The translations under genes were made by a program, and so were the position numbers. A DNA stretch of 62,914 bases from NCBI GenBank assembly GCA_964442285.1, contig CAYTZH010000029.1:1-62914 (forward strand), written 5' to 3'. The notes beneath the pieces are model-generated. The model saw only the letters and a list, made by a program, of their open reading frames with translations, had not been told where the DNA came from and did not search any database. Below are positions 52,381-61,044 of the stretch, piece by piece. How positions within the stretch are numbered: the first letter of the stretch is position 1; every line of letters begins with the position of its first letter. This DNA is from CAYTZH01 sp964442285 (GTDB taxonomy: Bacteria > Myxococcota_A > UBA9160 > JAFDET01).

Positions 52381-53586
52381 ATGGCCTACATCGAAGACCG
52401 CCTCGTCCACGACGCCGACGCCCACATCATGGAGACCCCCACCTGGCTCCGGGACTACGCCGATCCCGCCTTCCGCGATCGGATCGCCCCCCCGGGCTAC
52501 GTGAACGAGCTGCGTCAGACCGGGGACAACGAGGCCCAGCGCGCCGACCTCGATGCCGCCTTCCGCAAGCTGGCGGACCGCCACCGCTCGGAGGCCTACC
52601 GGGCCGACGAGGAGGCGGAGATCATGCTCCGCAAGAACTTCGCCGCGACCGGCTCCTTCCTGGCGGAGCACCGGCCGCGGGCCCTCGACCTGATCGGCGT
52701 GGCGAGTCAGCTCGTCTTCAACACCTTCCACAACCGCCGCCTGCGCGACTGGGAGCACGGCGACGACGTGGCGCTGGCCTACGGCGTGGCCGAGGCCCAC
52801 AACCGGGGCATGCTCGAGTTCTGCGGCGTCGACACCCGCCTGCTGCCCACCTGCTACGTGCCCCTCGTCGACTTCGACCGCGCCCGCGCCACGGCCGAGG
52901 CGGCCCTGGCCGAAGGGGCGGCGGCCCTGCTGGTGGCGTCGGGCTGCCCGAAGGGCCACGCCCCGAGCCACGTGGCGCTCGATCCCGTGTGGGCGGCGGC
53001 CCAGGAGGCGGGCATCCCGGTGGTCTTCCACGTGGGCGGCACCGCCGACCTCCTCGATCCCGCCTACTTCCAGAACGGGCTGCCCATCCCGCCGGACTTC
53101 CACGGCGGCGAGGAGAACTTCCGCTCCGTGGACTACATGGGCATCCCGTTCCCGCCCATGCAGACCCTGGCCACGCTGATCTTCGACGGGGTGCTCGAGC
53201 GCTTCCCGGACCTGCGCATCGGCGTGACCGAGCAGGGCGCCATCTGGCTGCCGAGCTGGATGCGGCAGATGGAGTCGGCGTTCGAGGCCTTCCACCGCCA
53301 CGAGGAGCGGCTCCAGAAGCTCTCGCTCCGGCCCAGCGAGTACGTGGAGCGCCAGGTCCGCGTGACGCCCTACCCCACCGAGGACGTGGGCTGGATCACC
53401 GCCCAGGTGGGCCCCCGGATCTGTCTCTTCTCGACCGACTACCCCCACGTGGAGGGGGGGCGCCGCCCCTTCGAGCGCTTCGAGCGCAGCCTGGGCGACG
53501 CCTCGGAGGACGTGCGCCGCCGCTTCTACGCCGACAACTTCGTCGACCTGATGGGCCGCGGCCTCCCGGCCGAGCTGGCCCACTGA
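52381..53586 (+). CDS. Amidohydrolase-family protein (PF04909)
   Basis: 401 residues from the ATG after GGGAGCGCC. LVHDADAHIMETPTWLRDYA carries the metal-binding DxH start. VVFHVGGTADLLDPAYFQ has the second His site, and LRIGVTEQGAIWLPSWMRQM plus CLFSTDYPHVEGGRRPFERF are characteristic of 2-amino-3-carboxymuconate-semialdehyde decarboxylase-like amidohydrolases. Many environmental bacteria have several copies for breaking down aromatic or cyclic compounds. The substrate is unknown. Confidence 0.9.
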   Translation: MAYIEDRLVHDADAHIMETPTWLRDYADPAFRDRIAPPGYVNELRQTGDNEAQRADLDAAFRKLADRHRSEAYRADEEAEIMLRKNFAATGSFLAEHRPRALDLIGVASQLVFNTFHNRRLRDWEHGDDVALAYGVAEAHNRGMLEFCGVDTRLLPTCYVPLVDFDRARATAEAALAEGAAALLVASGCPKGHAPSHVALDPVWAAAQEAGIPVVFHVGGTADLLDPAYFQNGLPIPPDFHGGEENFRSVDYMGIPFPPMQTLATLIFDGVLERFPDLRIGVTEQGAIWLPSWMRQMESAFEAFHRHEERLQKLSLRPSEYVERQVRVTPYPTEDVGWITAQVGPRICLFSTDYPHVEGGRRPFERFERSLGDASEDVRRRFYADNFVDLMGRGLPAELAH

Positions 53587-53643
53587 TTCCGTCGGGCTGC
53601 GCAGGGCGGTATGCTCTCGCCTGCCCGGTAGACGGAGGTCTGC

Positions 53644-54138
53644 ATGCGCTACACCGTTCCCCTGGTCCCCCAGAAGTATCGGATGAGCTGCTGGGCGGCG
53701 TCGATCGCCATGATCTGCCGCTGGCGTCGGGGCGCCGAGGCGGGCCTCCTCGATGACGACGGAGTGGCGGATGTCGCCAACTACCGTGCCGCCCTGGCCA
53801 CCGGTCTCATGCCCAACGACACCCACCCGCTGTCGGTCTGGGAGTTCAAGTGGGACTACCCCCAGAGCTACAGCCTGGACGGCATCCGTTCCCTGCTCCA
53901 GGTGCACGGTCCGCTCTGGTTCGCCGCCGATGTCCAGGCGGGCGCGGGCGTGGCTCCCCACATCCGCGTGATCACGGGCGTCGAGGGTGACGACGTGCTC
54001 ATCAACGACCCGGGCCCGGTGGGTCGGGGCAGCCAGTACCGCAGCCGCTACGGGGCCGTGGCCAACCAGAACACGGACCTGGGCGCTGCCGAGCTGAACT
54101 GGAACCGGCCGATCTACATGGCCTACATGTCGTATTGA
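53644..54138 (+). CDS. Papain-like cysteine protease (AvrRpt2/C70-like)
   Basis: 164 residues, the bare catalytic domain. The first 16 residues lead to QKYRMSCWAASIAMICRW with Cys16. His106 is in APHIRVITGVEGDD and the acid in INDPGP (Asp122). This Cys-His-Asp order and the SCWAA start fit PF12385, named after the plant-pathogen effector AvrRpt2, as well as C39-like domains. No signal peptide. The serine hydrolase gene follows with a 4-bp overlap (TTGA). Confidence 0.82.
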   Translation: MRYTVPLVPQKYRMSCWAASIAMICRWRRGAEAGLLDDDGVADVANYRAALATGLMPNDTHPLSVWEFKWDYPQSYSLDGIRSLLQVHGPLWFAADVQAGAGVAPHIRVITGVEGDDVLINDPGPVGRGSQYRSRYGAVANQNTDLGAAELNWNRPIYMAYMSY

Positions 54139-55409
54139 CGCAGACCCGGCTGCTCGCCTGCGCCTTGGCCCTGGCGGGCTGCGGCGACCCGCCGCTCGAG
54201 GTCGACCTCCCGCCGGCGGACCCCGCGATCCCGCGCCCGGAGCCGCTGCGGCGGCTGGCCACGGGTGCCCTCGACCGCTTCCTCGAGGCCAACGTGGGCC
54301 TGGGAAGACGCTCCGGCTACATCGCCCTGTTCGCCCGCGACGGCCACGTGGTCCATGCCACCAGCGCGGGCCACGCCGACATCGCGTCCGGGACGCCCAT
54401 GGCCGTGGACCAGCGGGTGCGGATCGCCTCGATGACCAAGCCCATCACCGCGGTGGCGGCGCTCCAGCTCGTGGAGGCGGGCCGGCTGGGGCTCGACGAT
54501 CCGGTGTCCCACTACGTCGCCGCGGCCGCCGACGCCCGCGTGGCGACGAGCGCGACCGCCGGCCCCGACGGCGCGATCCCCACCGAGCCGCTGGAGCGCC
54601 CGATCACGGTGCGGGACCTCCTCACCTTCCGCTCGGGGGTCGGCGCGGACTCCGGCGAGGACTCGGACCTGGCCCGCCGCTGGAGCGCGAGCCACCTGTA
54701 CTACGCGGAGGGGAACCTCGCCGAGCGCATCGACCGGCTCTTCCGCACGCTCCCGCTGTTCGAGCAGCCCGGGAGGCGCTGGCGCTACGGCTGGTCGGCG
54801 GACGTGCTCGCCCGGGTGATCGAGGTGGCCGCGGGGGAGCCCTTCGATCGCGTGCTCGCGCGCCGCATCTTCGCGCCCCTCGGCATGGGGGAGACGGGCT
54901 TCGTGCCCCCGCCCGGCGAGCGCGCGGGCCTCGCCACCGTCTACACCCAGGACGCCGGGGGCGACCTGGTCCCGGCCGATCCGGTGCATTCCGATCCGGT
55001 CGGCTGGACGCCGGGCGGGGGCGGCCTCGCCTCCACCGCGACCGACTACCTGCGCTTCGCGCTGATGCTCTGGAACCGGGGCACCTACGCCGGGGTGAAG
55101 ATCCTCGAGCCCGAGACCGTGGACCTCATGACCCGGCTCCACGTGGCGTCGGGCGTGCTGGCGGACGAGGGCCTGGAGGGACACGGCTGGGGACTCGGGC
55201 TCGGGGTCGTCGCCGATGCGGGCGCCACCCCCACCACGGATCGGGACGGCGACTTCTGGTGGGCGGGCTACTACGGCACCACCTTCTTCGTGAGCCCGGC
55301 CACGGGGCTCGTCGGCGTGGTGATCTCCCAGAACCAGCCGAGCGACACCAGCGCCCGGCCCTACGCCGTGCATCTGGCCCAGAGCTTCGCCTTCTTCGGC
55401 CTGCGCTGA
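54135..55409 (+). CDS. Beta-lactamase-family serine hydrolase (class C/esterase type), lipoprotein
   Basis: 424 residues from a TTG overlapping the protease stop. Signal peptide and lipobox LAGC (Cys16). The SxxK motif is IASMTKPITAV (Ser99, Lys102). The second motif is YGWSADV, with Tyr but not the usual YxN of true beta-lactamases, and WTPGGGGLASTATDYLRFAL and WWAGYYGTTFFVSP complete the fold. That pattern is seen in esterases and D-aminopeptidases of the family. It would act in the periplasm. Convergent with the PHP gene. Confidence 0.9.
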   Translation: MTQTRLLACALALAGCGDPPLEVDLPPADPAIPRPEPLRRLATGALDRFLEANVGLGRRSGYIALFARDGHVVHATSAGHADIASGTPMAVDQRVRIASMTKPITAVAALQLVEAGRLGLDDPVSHYVAAAADARVATSATAGPDGAIPTEPLERPITVRDLLTFRSGVGADSGEDSDLARRWSASHLYYAEGNLAERIDRLFRTLPLFEQPGRRWRYGWSADVLARVIEVAAGEPFDRVLARRIFAPLGMGETGFVPPPGERAGLATVYTQDAGGDLVPADPVHSDPVGWTPGGGGLASTATDYLRFALMLWNRGTYAGVKILEPETVDLMTRLHVASGVLADEGLEGHGWGLGLGVVADAGATPTTDRDGDFWWAGYYGTTFFVSPATGLVGVVISQNQPSDTSARPYAVHLAQSFAFFGLR

Positions 55410-55412
55410 CCC

Positions 55413-56927
55413 CTAGCCCACGAAGACCGGCGAGCTCCAGGCCCATTGGTCGTTCTTCTGGCGGACGCGCGCGTAGTAGTGGCCGGGGCTCGCATCCCGG
55501 TCCTCCCAGCGACAGCGCCAGCGGTACTCGGCCTCGGGAACCGCGCGCGAGAGCTGCCAGGCGGGCGAGACGAAGCCGTCCAGCATGGCGGCCCGCGGGC
55601 CGTGGCGGAGCTCGGCCAGCCGGACCTCCGTGCGCTGGCCGTTGACGTCGAGCGCGAGCCGGGTCTCGCCGTCGCCCTCGAGCTCGAGGCAGAGCCCCTG
55701 GGTGGTGTCGGTGCGCGTCGTGAGGTTCTTCCAGGTCCGGGTCTCGAGGGTCACCGTGTCGTCCTTCCGGGTCACCCGCGACGCGTGGAAGCGACCGTCG
55801 AAGCCCCAGCGCGCCTCGGGCGCCTCCTCGCCCCGCAGGCGCGGCTCGACCGCCCGCAGCCGACCGCCCCGGACCCCGAGCTGCACCCGCCAGGGCGTGG
55901 GCTCCCCCGGCTCGCCCCAGCCGAGGGCCAGGGCCACCTTGCCGCGGAAGGCCGCCCCCGTCTCGACCTCGCCCAGCGCATCGCGGCGGGCGAGGGGAAC
56001 GCCGTTCTTCACCACCTCCACCGCGTCGAGCGCGTAGCCCCCGCATACGTCCACCTCGAGCACGCGCTCTCGCGTCGCGGCGAGCTCACCGCCCATGGGC
56101 ACGCCGTTCACCGCGAACCCCAGCTCGATGCGGTCGCCGGTCAGCGCCCAGGTGCGGCGCGCCTCGAGCGCCCGCCAGATCCCGTCCCGGGTGAGCTCCG
56201 GAGCCCAGACCCCGAGGCGGCCGTGGTCGTGGCTGCCCGGGTACGCGGCATGGTGATCCGTGGAGCCGATCACGCCGAAGCGATGGCCCGCAGCCAGCCC
56301 GGCCCGCATGCTGCCCCGGTCGTCCCTGGGTCCCATGGAGTGCAGGTACGGCCGCGGCGCGTCCCCGTGCTCGGCGCAGCCGTGCATGGACACGATCTCC
56401 ACCAGGGGCGAGAAGTCCGGATCGAAGTCCGGCCAGTGGATGCCCCGGGAACCGGGCACGTAGCAGATGTGGTGGGGGATCATCATGGCGCGGCCCCCGG
56501 CGGCGCGCACCGCGGCGAGCGAAGACCGCATCGACGCGATGTCGGGCGCGCGGATGATCTCACCGCGGGGACCGTCGTAGTATATGCAGTAGTCCCCGTG
56601 GCGGAGGCTGTGCCATTCGAAGGACAGGAAGCTCACGAAGCGACCGTCCTCGTGCACCGCCGCGGTCTTGTCCTGCACCGCCTCCCACACCGACGCCAGG
56701 CGGTCGAAGCCGCGCTGGTGGAAGTCCACCAGGTAGGCGAGCCGCCCCTCCCGGGCCGGCATGTCCGGCCAGTGGGCGTGACCCGTCACGCTCGCGAAGT
56801 CGAGCTGCAGCCGGGCGTTGGCGTATGCCTCCTCCAGGGATCCGCGGCCGTAGGAGATGTCGCAGTGGTTGTGCAGGTCGCCGAAGAACGGACGAAGGCC
56901 CCGAAGGGCCCCGGCGAGGTCGGCCAT
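55413..56927 (-). CDS. PHP-domain/DUF3604-like metal-dependent hydrolase
   Basis: 504 residues. FFGDLHNHCDISYGRGSLEE has the PHP HxH (19-21). SFEWHSLRHGDYCIYYDGP, RAMMIPHHICYVPGSRG, FSPLVEIVSMHGCAEH and IGSTDHHAAYPGSHDHGRLG are further metal-site blocks of the DUF3604/PHP group. A beta-rich C-terminal domain (about 310-500) ends WEDRDASPGHYYARVRQKN, as in DUF3604 proteins. No signal peptide. The substrate is unknown; PHP enzymes are usually phosphoesterases. It reads away from the 18-bp repeat array. Confidence 0.88.
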   Translation of the reverse strand: MADLAGALRGLRPFFGDLHNHCDISYGRGSLEEAYANARLQLDFASVTGHAHWPDMPAREGRLAYLVDFHQRGFDRLASVWEAVQDKTAAVHEDGRFVSFLSFEWHSLRHGDYCIYYDGPRGEIIRAPDIASMRSSLAAVRAAGGRAMMIPHHICYVPGSRGIHWPDFDPDFSPLVEIVSMHGCAEHGDAPRPYLHSMGPRDDRGSMRAGLAAGHRFGVIGSTDHHAAYPGSHDHGRLGVWAPELTRDGIWRALEARRTWALTGDRIELGFAVNGVPMGGELAATRERVLEVDVCGGYALDAVEVVKNGVPLARRDALGEVETGAAFRGKVALALGWGEPGEPTPWRVQLGVRGGRLRAVEPRLRGEEAPEARWGFDGRFHASRVTRKDDTVTLETRTWKNLTTRTDTTQGLCLELEGDGETRLALDVNGQRTEVRLAELRHGPRAAMLDGFVSPAWQLSRAVPEAEYRWRCRWEDRDASPGHYYARVRQKNDQWAWSSPVFVG

Positions 56928-57053
56928 CCCGGCACGGTAGCGAAGGCCCTGGGCCGCGTGCCGGGCGTCGGCGCGGCCGAGTCGCGCCCGTCCTGCCGAC
57001 GCGCTGCCGACCGCCTTCCGCTTCGCCGGCCCCGCTCAAGGCCACTCCGCGGC

Positions 57054-57226
57054 GGTTCGATGAGAACCCCGGGTTCGATGAGAACCCCGGNNNNNNNNNN
57101 NNNNNNNNNNNNNNNNNNNNNNNNNNNNNNNNNNNNNNNNNNNNNNNNNNNNNNNNNNNNNNNNNNNNNNNNNNNNNNNNNNNNNNNNNNGGTTCGATGA
57201 GAACCCCGGGTTCGATGAGAACCCCG
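57054..57226. repeat. Tandem array of an 18-bp dyad repeat, interrupted by an assembly gap
   Basis: Unit GGTTCGATGAGAACCCCG occurs twice exactly at 57054-57089 and twice at 57191-57226, with the gap between. Joined copies form GGGTTC-GATGA-GAACCC, a 6-bp stem with a 5-nt loop, in every unit. The array ends 20 bp before the PilZ ATG. True copy number is unknown. There are no spacers, so it is not a CRISPR. Confidence 0.92.
57091..57190. other. 100-N assembly gap
   Basis: Exactly 100 N, the conventional gap of unknown length. It lies inside the 18-bp tandem array, whose repetition probably broke the assembly. Confidence 0.98.
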
Positions 57227-57246
57227 GATCCGCAACACCGACCCCC

Positions 57247-57876
57247 ATGGCCCACAAGTCCAAACGCCGCCATCCCCGCATGAAGTGCAAGCTCCCCTGC
57301 GAGCTGTCCGTGAGCGGGAAGCGCTCCCAGGGCGTCGTGCGCGACGTCTCCGTCGACGGCCTGTCGGTGCACACCTCCCTCAGCCTGGCCGAGGGCGAGC
57401 ACGTGCGGGTCTGCGTCCACCATCCCCGTTGCGGCTCGTTCGAGCTCGAGGCCATCGTCTGGCACGGACGCCAGGTGCGACGCAAGGGCACCAACGACCG
57501 CGCGAACCTGCTCGGCATGCGCATCGCCCGGGGACCGGACGACTGGCAGAACCTCCTGTCCAGCACGAAGGCCGCCCCCACGATGACCGTGGCGACCTCG
57601 CCCGCGAACGCCCCGCGCCCCCGGGTGGCCGAGCGGCCCGCCCCGGCGCGGCCGCCGGCCGCGCCGCGACCCGAGCCGCCCGAGCCCGAGCCGCCGAAGG
57701 AGCCGCCCCCGTCCGTGTCGCCGGCCGACACGCGCTACCGGGTGCGGGTCAAGCTGGAGGGATCCCCGCGAACCCGGGTGCTGGTGGTCGAGGCGGCTTC
57801 GGACGACGCCGCCGTGGCTCGCGCCGTGGCGGAGGTGGGCGCCGGCTGGACGGTGATCGAGGTGACGCTGGCCTAG
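57247..57876 (+). CDS. PilZ-domain protein with proline-rich linker
   Basis: 209 residues. PilZ domain at about 5-100: KRRHPRMKC (RxxxR site) and VRDVSVDGLSVHTS (the D/NxSxxG motif, 33-38) are the c-di-GMP-binding signature. A Pro/Ala/Glu linker follows (about 118-160), then a C-terminal small domain of about 50 residues starting RYRVRVKLEGSPRTRVLVVE. The latter is not recognised. It probably senses c-di-GMP and controls motility, polysaccharide or a partner enzyme. The tandem array lies directly upstream. Convergent with pspC through CTAG. Confidence 0.88.
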   Translation: MAHKSKRRHPRMKCKLPCELSVSGKRSQGVVRDVSVDGLSVHTSLSLAEGEHVRVCVHHPRCGSFELEAIVWHGRQVRRKGTNDRANLLGMRIARGPDDWQNLLSSTKAAPTMTVATSPANAPRPRVAERPAPARPPAAPRPEPPEPEPPKEPPPSVSPADTRYRVRVKLEGSPRTRVLVVEAASDDAAVARAVAEVGAGWTVIEVTLA

Positions 57877-58076
57877 TGCTCGCGCAGGGGCATCAGCACC
57901 CAGAGCACGATGTAGACCAGCAGGCCCGGGAAGGCCGCCGAGAAGATCGAGACCAGGACGAAGAGCACCCGCACCAGCCCCGGACTCCAGCCCAGCCAGT
58001 CCGCGATGCCCCCGCAAACCCCCGCCACGATGCGGTCGTCTCTCGAGCGCTGCAGCCCGCTCCTGGCACGCGTCAT
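57873..58076 (-). CDS. PspC-domain membrane protein
   Basis: 67 residues, a bare PspC domain: RIVAGVCGGIADWLGWSPGL followed by a hydrophobic segment (VRVLFVLVSIFSAAFPGLLV) ending YIVLWVLMPLRE. Such stand-alone PspC proteins are common and thought to sense envelope or membrane stress. The ATG is clear. It shares the stop palindrome with the PilZ gene. Confidence 0.92.
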   Translation of the reverse strand: MTRARSGLQRSRDDRIVAGVCGGIADWLGWSPGLVRVLFVLVSIFSAAFPGLLVYIVLWVLMPLREH

Positions 58077-58158
58077 GCGTCCTCCTCGTCGTGCGTCCAG
58101 CCGGTGATACGCACGGGGGGCCCGATCGGTTCACGCCCGGTCCGGGCCCCGGGGCGGG

Positions 58159-59049
58159 CTAGCTGAACCAGCCGCTGCGCTCGTCGAGCCCCTGCCGGAC
58201 CAGGCCGCGGATGGCGTCCTTGACCTCCTCCACCCGCTTCTCGATGACGCCATCGTCGTCGTTCGGGTCGCCCTCGGGCTGGATGGGCTCGCCGAAGTGG
58301 AGGCGGAACTTCACCGGCAGCGGGAGGAAGGCCAGGGGCCCGAGCAGCATGGTGGGCGTGAGGGTGATGGCGGGCGCACCGATCAGCCTGCCCAGCCAGC
58401 CCACGCGGGCGATGCCGGGGGACTGCTCCTCGGAGCCCACGATCCCCACCGGCACGATGGGCGTCCCCGTCTCGAGGGCGAGACGCATGAACCCGAGACC
58501 GAAACGCTGCAGCTGGTAGCGCTTCCGGTAGGACTTGAGGAAGCCCCGCTCGCCCTCCGGAAACACCATGATCGCCTCCTCGCTCTCGAGGAGCTGGACG
58601 CAGTTCCACGGCGTGCCCACCACGGAGCCGAGCCGGTGCAGGAACACGTTGAAGAAGGGGATCCGCGGCAGGTAGTACTCGGCCATGCCGCGCACGATCC
58701 GGGGCGGCTCGTTGCCGAAGAACAGGGCCGAGGCCAGCATGGCGCCGTCGTAGGCGAAGGTGTTGCCGGCGTGGTTCGCGACCAGGAGAACGCGGCCGTC
58801 GGGCACGTTCTCGAGCCCCGTCGGCTCGGCGCGGAGCCAGTAGCGATAGATCAGGTACATGGCCACGAGGGCGCCCCGGGCGTAGGTGGGATCGAAGCCG
58901 AAGGGGTCGTAGCCGTACTCGTTGAGCCGGGTGGGAATCCGGGCGATGCGGTCCTCGATGTCCCGCTCGATGTCACCGAGCGGATCGGGCAGCCAGCTGC
59001 GGCGTCGCGGCGCCGGCCGGCGGGCCACCGCCAGTCGTTTTCCGCTCAA
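58159..59049 (-). CDS. PlsC-like phospholipid/glycerol acyltransferase
   Basis: 296 residues from a TTG overlapping the dienelactone hydrolase stop (TTGA). A hydrophobic segment (GALVAMYLIYRYWLRAEP) precedes the acyltransferase domain. VLLVANHAGNTFAYDGAM is the HxxxxD-type active site in its NHxG variant, and IMVFPEGERGFLKSY is the FPEG motif. GTPIVPVGIVGSEEQSPG is motif IV. It would transfer acyl chains to a glycerol-based or other lipid. The long N-terminus before residue 40 is basic and variable. Confidence 0.88.
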   Translation of the reverse strand: MSGKRLAVARRPAPRRRSWLPDPLGDIERDIEDRIARIPTRLNEYGYDPFGFDPTYARGALVAMYLIYRYWLRAEPTGLENVPDGRVLLVANHAGNTFAYDGAMLASALFFGNEPPRIVRGMAEYYLPRIPFFNVFLHRLGSVVGTPWNCVQLLESEEAIMVFPEGERGFLKSYRKRYQLQRFGLGFMRLALETGTPIVPVGIVGSEEQSPGIARVGWLGRLIGAPAITLTPTMLLGPLAFLPLPVKFRLHFGEPIQPEGDPNDDDGVIEKRVEEVKDAIRGLVRQGLDERSGWFS

Positions 59050-59723
59050 GCCAGCTCCGCTCTCAGGAAGGCCAAGGTCCGATCCCAGGCGTCCGCCGCG
59101 GCCTGGGCGTTGTAGACATCGGGGCGCGAGTCGTTGAAGAAGGCGTGGTCGCACTCCTCGTAGATCAGGATGTCGGCCTGCTTGCCCGCGGCCTCGAGCT
59201 CGGACTGCAGGTGCCGCGCGGCCTCGGGCGGCACGAACCCGTCCTTCTCGGCGAAGATGCCGAGCACCGCCGCCTCCAGTCCGGTGAGCTCCAGGGACAC
59301 GTTCGGATGGATGCCGTAGTAGTCCACGACGGCGCCGACGCGCGGGTTGCGGGTGGCGGTGGAGAGCGCGAGCTGGCCGCCCATGCAGAAGCCCACGGCA
59401 CCGACCCGGCTTCCGTCCACGGCCTCGTGACCCAGCAGGGCGTCCACCGCCGCGTCCAGGTCCCTCGCGGCGCGGGGGATCTCCAGGTCCATCATGAGGC
59501 GTCCCGCCTCGTCCGGATCGGTGGTGGTCGAGCCCCGGAAGAGGTCGGGGGCGAGTGCCACGAAGCCCGCCCGGGCCAGCCGCTCGGCCACATCGCGGAT
59601 GTGGTCCACGAGACCCCACCACTCCTGGATCACGAGCACCCCGGGCCCGCGGCCCGCGGCCGGCACGGCCAGGTGGCCGCGGGTCGCCTCCCCGCCGCTC
59701 GAGAACGCGAAGTCGGATCCCAT
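59046..59723 (-). CDS. Dienelactone hydrolase-family protein
   Basis: 225 residues; the ATG follows GGGAGGAA. The Cys-His-Asp triad is visible: GAVGFCMGGQLAL (Cys113), FAEKDGFVPPEAA (Asp161) and YEECDHAFFND (His193), with Glu34 in VIQEWWG. Dienelactone hydrolases open cyclic intermediates of aromatic breakdown; many paralogues have broader esterase roles. It overlaps the acyltransferase gene by 4 bp. Confidence 0.92.
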   Translation of the reverse strand: MGSDFAFSSGGEATRGHLAVPAAGRGPGVLVIQEWWGLVDHIRDVAERLARAGFVALAPDLFRGSTTTDPDEAGRLMMDLEIPRAARDLDAAVDALLGHEAVDGSRVGAVGFCMGGQLALSTATRNPRVGAVVDYYGIHPNVSLELTGLEAAVLGIFAEKDGFVPPEAARHLQSELEAAGKQADILIYEECDHAFFNDSRPDVYNAQAAADAWDRTLAFLRAELA

Positions 59724-59801
59724 GCGCTTCCTCCCACGAGCGCCGTAGGCTAACACGAGTGGTCCCGCTTCTCCCCGGCGGGAGTCGGCTAGACTGCGCC
59801 G

Positions 59802-61037
59802 ATGCCCGCAGACGAGACCGGGCTCGCGCGACCCGGCCCCGAGCTGCCCCCGGCGGTGGCGGGCCTGCTCTCGCGGCTCGAGGCGGCGGGGTTCGAGGCC
59901 TGGCTGGTCGGAGGCTGCGTGCGGGACCTCCTGCGCGGCGCGCCGGTCCGCGACTTCGACGTCGCCACGGACGCCCCCGCCGAGCGGCTTCTGGCCCTCT
60001 TCCCCCGCGCGATTCCCATCGGAATCCGCCACGGCACGGTGATGGTCCCCACCGAGGCGGGCCCCGTCGACGTGACCCGCTACCGGGGGGCGGACCTCGA
60101 CGAGGACCTCGCCCACCGCGACTTCACCGTGAACGCGATGGCCTGGCATCCGCGGGAGTGTCGGCTTCGCGACCCGCACGGCGGCGCCCGGGACCTGGCC
60201 GGCCGGCGGCTGCGGGCCGTGGGCAGCACCGCGGCGCGCATGCGCGAGGACCCCCTGCGGGCCCTGCGCGCGGCTCGCCTTCTCGCCCAGCTGGGCTTCG
60301 TGCTCGACCCGGGCGTCGAGCCGGCGGTAGCCGCGTCGCGGGCTCCCCTGCGCCGGATTCCCCGGGAGCGGATCCGCTCGGAGCTGCAGGCGCTGCTCCT
60401 GGCGCCCCGCGCCGAGGCGGGCCTCGCCCTCCTTCGCCGCGCCGGGATCGAGGCCGATCTCGCGCCCGGCACGCGTCCGGATGCGCCCCGGGTCGTGGCG
60501 GCGCTCCCGCTGCGGCTGCCCCTCCGCCTCGCGGGCTGGCTGCGCGGCACCGATGCGGAGGCCATCCTGGCGCGACTGCGCTTCCCGCGGGCCGTGGCGC
60601 GCGAGGTGGGGCGGCTCGTGCGCCTCCATCCCGTGGACGGGCAGGCCGACCCGGACCAGCGGCCGTCCCTGCGCCGCCTGGTCAAGCGGGCGGGCCGGGA
60701 GGGCGTCGAGGACCTGTTCGCCTTGCGCCGCGCGGAGCTCGCGGTGCAGGGTCCGGAGGCCGGCGACGCGCGGCAGCGGCTCGCCGCCCTGCGCGACGGC
60801 CTCGCCGCGCTCGAGGCCGCGGGGGCCCTCGCGCTGCGCCGCCGTGACCTCGCCCTGAGCGGTCGCCAGGTGATGGAGATCCTCGGCTGCGGACCCGGCC
60901 CGCGGGTGGGCCTCGCCCTCGACCACCTCACGGAGTGCATCCTCGAGGACCCGGACTGCAACACCTACGAGGGTCTGCGGCGGCGGCTCCTGGCCTGGGC
61001 GGAGGGCAGCGTAACCGGCGAGCCCGCGGACGCGTAG
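59802..61037 (+). CDS. cca: CCA-adding tRNA nucleotidyltransferase
   Basis: 411 residues. Nucleotidyltransferase class II: AWLVGGCVRDLLRG (37-46), VRDFDVATDAPAE (catalytic DFD, 51-53), HGTVMVP, LAHRDFTVNAMAWHP and MREDPLRALRAARLLAQLG, in family order. Length and the DLR-rich tail fit the CCA/poly(A) polymerase group. It adds or repairs the 3' CCA of tRNAs. A poly(A) polymerase role cannot be fully excluded. It is divergent from the dienelactone hydrolase gene and heads a run with a lipoprotein and lysA. Confidence 0.94.
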   Translation: MPADETGLARPGPELPPAVAGLLSRLEAAGFEAWLVGGCVRDLLRGAPVRDFDVATDAPAERLLALFPRAIPIGIRHGTVMVPTEAGPVDVTRYRGADLDEDLAHRDFTVNAMAWHPRECRLRDPHGGARDLAGRRLRAVGSTAARMREDPLRALRAARLLAQLGFVLDPGVEPAVAASRAPLRRIPRERIRSELQALLLAPRAEAGLALLRRAGIEADLAPGTRPDAPRVVAALPLRLPLRLAGWLRGTDAEAILARLRFPRAVAREVGRLVRLHPVDGQADPDQRPSLRRLVKRAGREGVEDLFALRRAELAVQGPEAGDARQRLAALRDGLAALEAAGALALRRRDLALSGRQVMEILGCGPGPRVGLALDHLTECILEDPDCNTYEGLRRRLLAWAEGSVTGEPADA

Positions 61038-61044
61038 AGTGGGG

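Larger units (their letters stand above)
56928..57246. other. Divergent gap between PHP and PilZ genes, containing the assembly gap
   Basis: About 319 bp plus unknown missing sequence. It carries the 18-bp tandem repeats on both sides of 100 N. No coding sequence is seen in the readable parts. Confidence 0.8.

Noticed and set aside
47586..52382. A 1598-residue minus-strand open frame
   Set aside because: Composition is typical of antisense frames in GC-rich DNA. It runs across zwf and the lipoprotein gene, which have clear families.
57054..57226. CRISPR array
   Set aside because: Units are 18 bp and directly adjacent with no spacers, and there are no cas genes.
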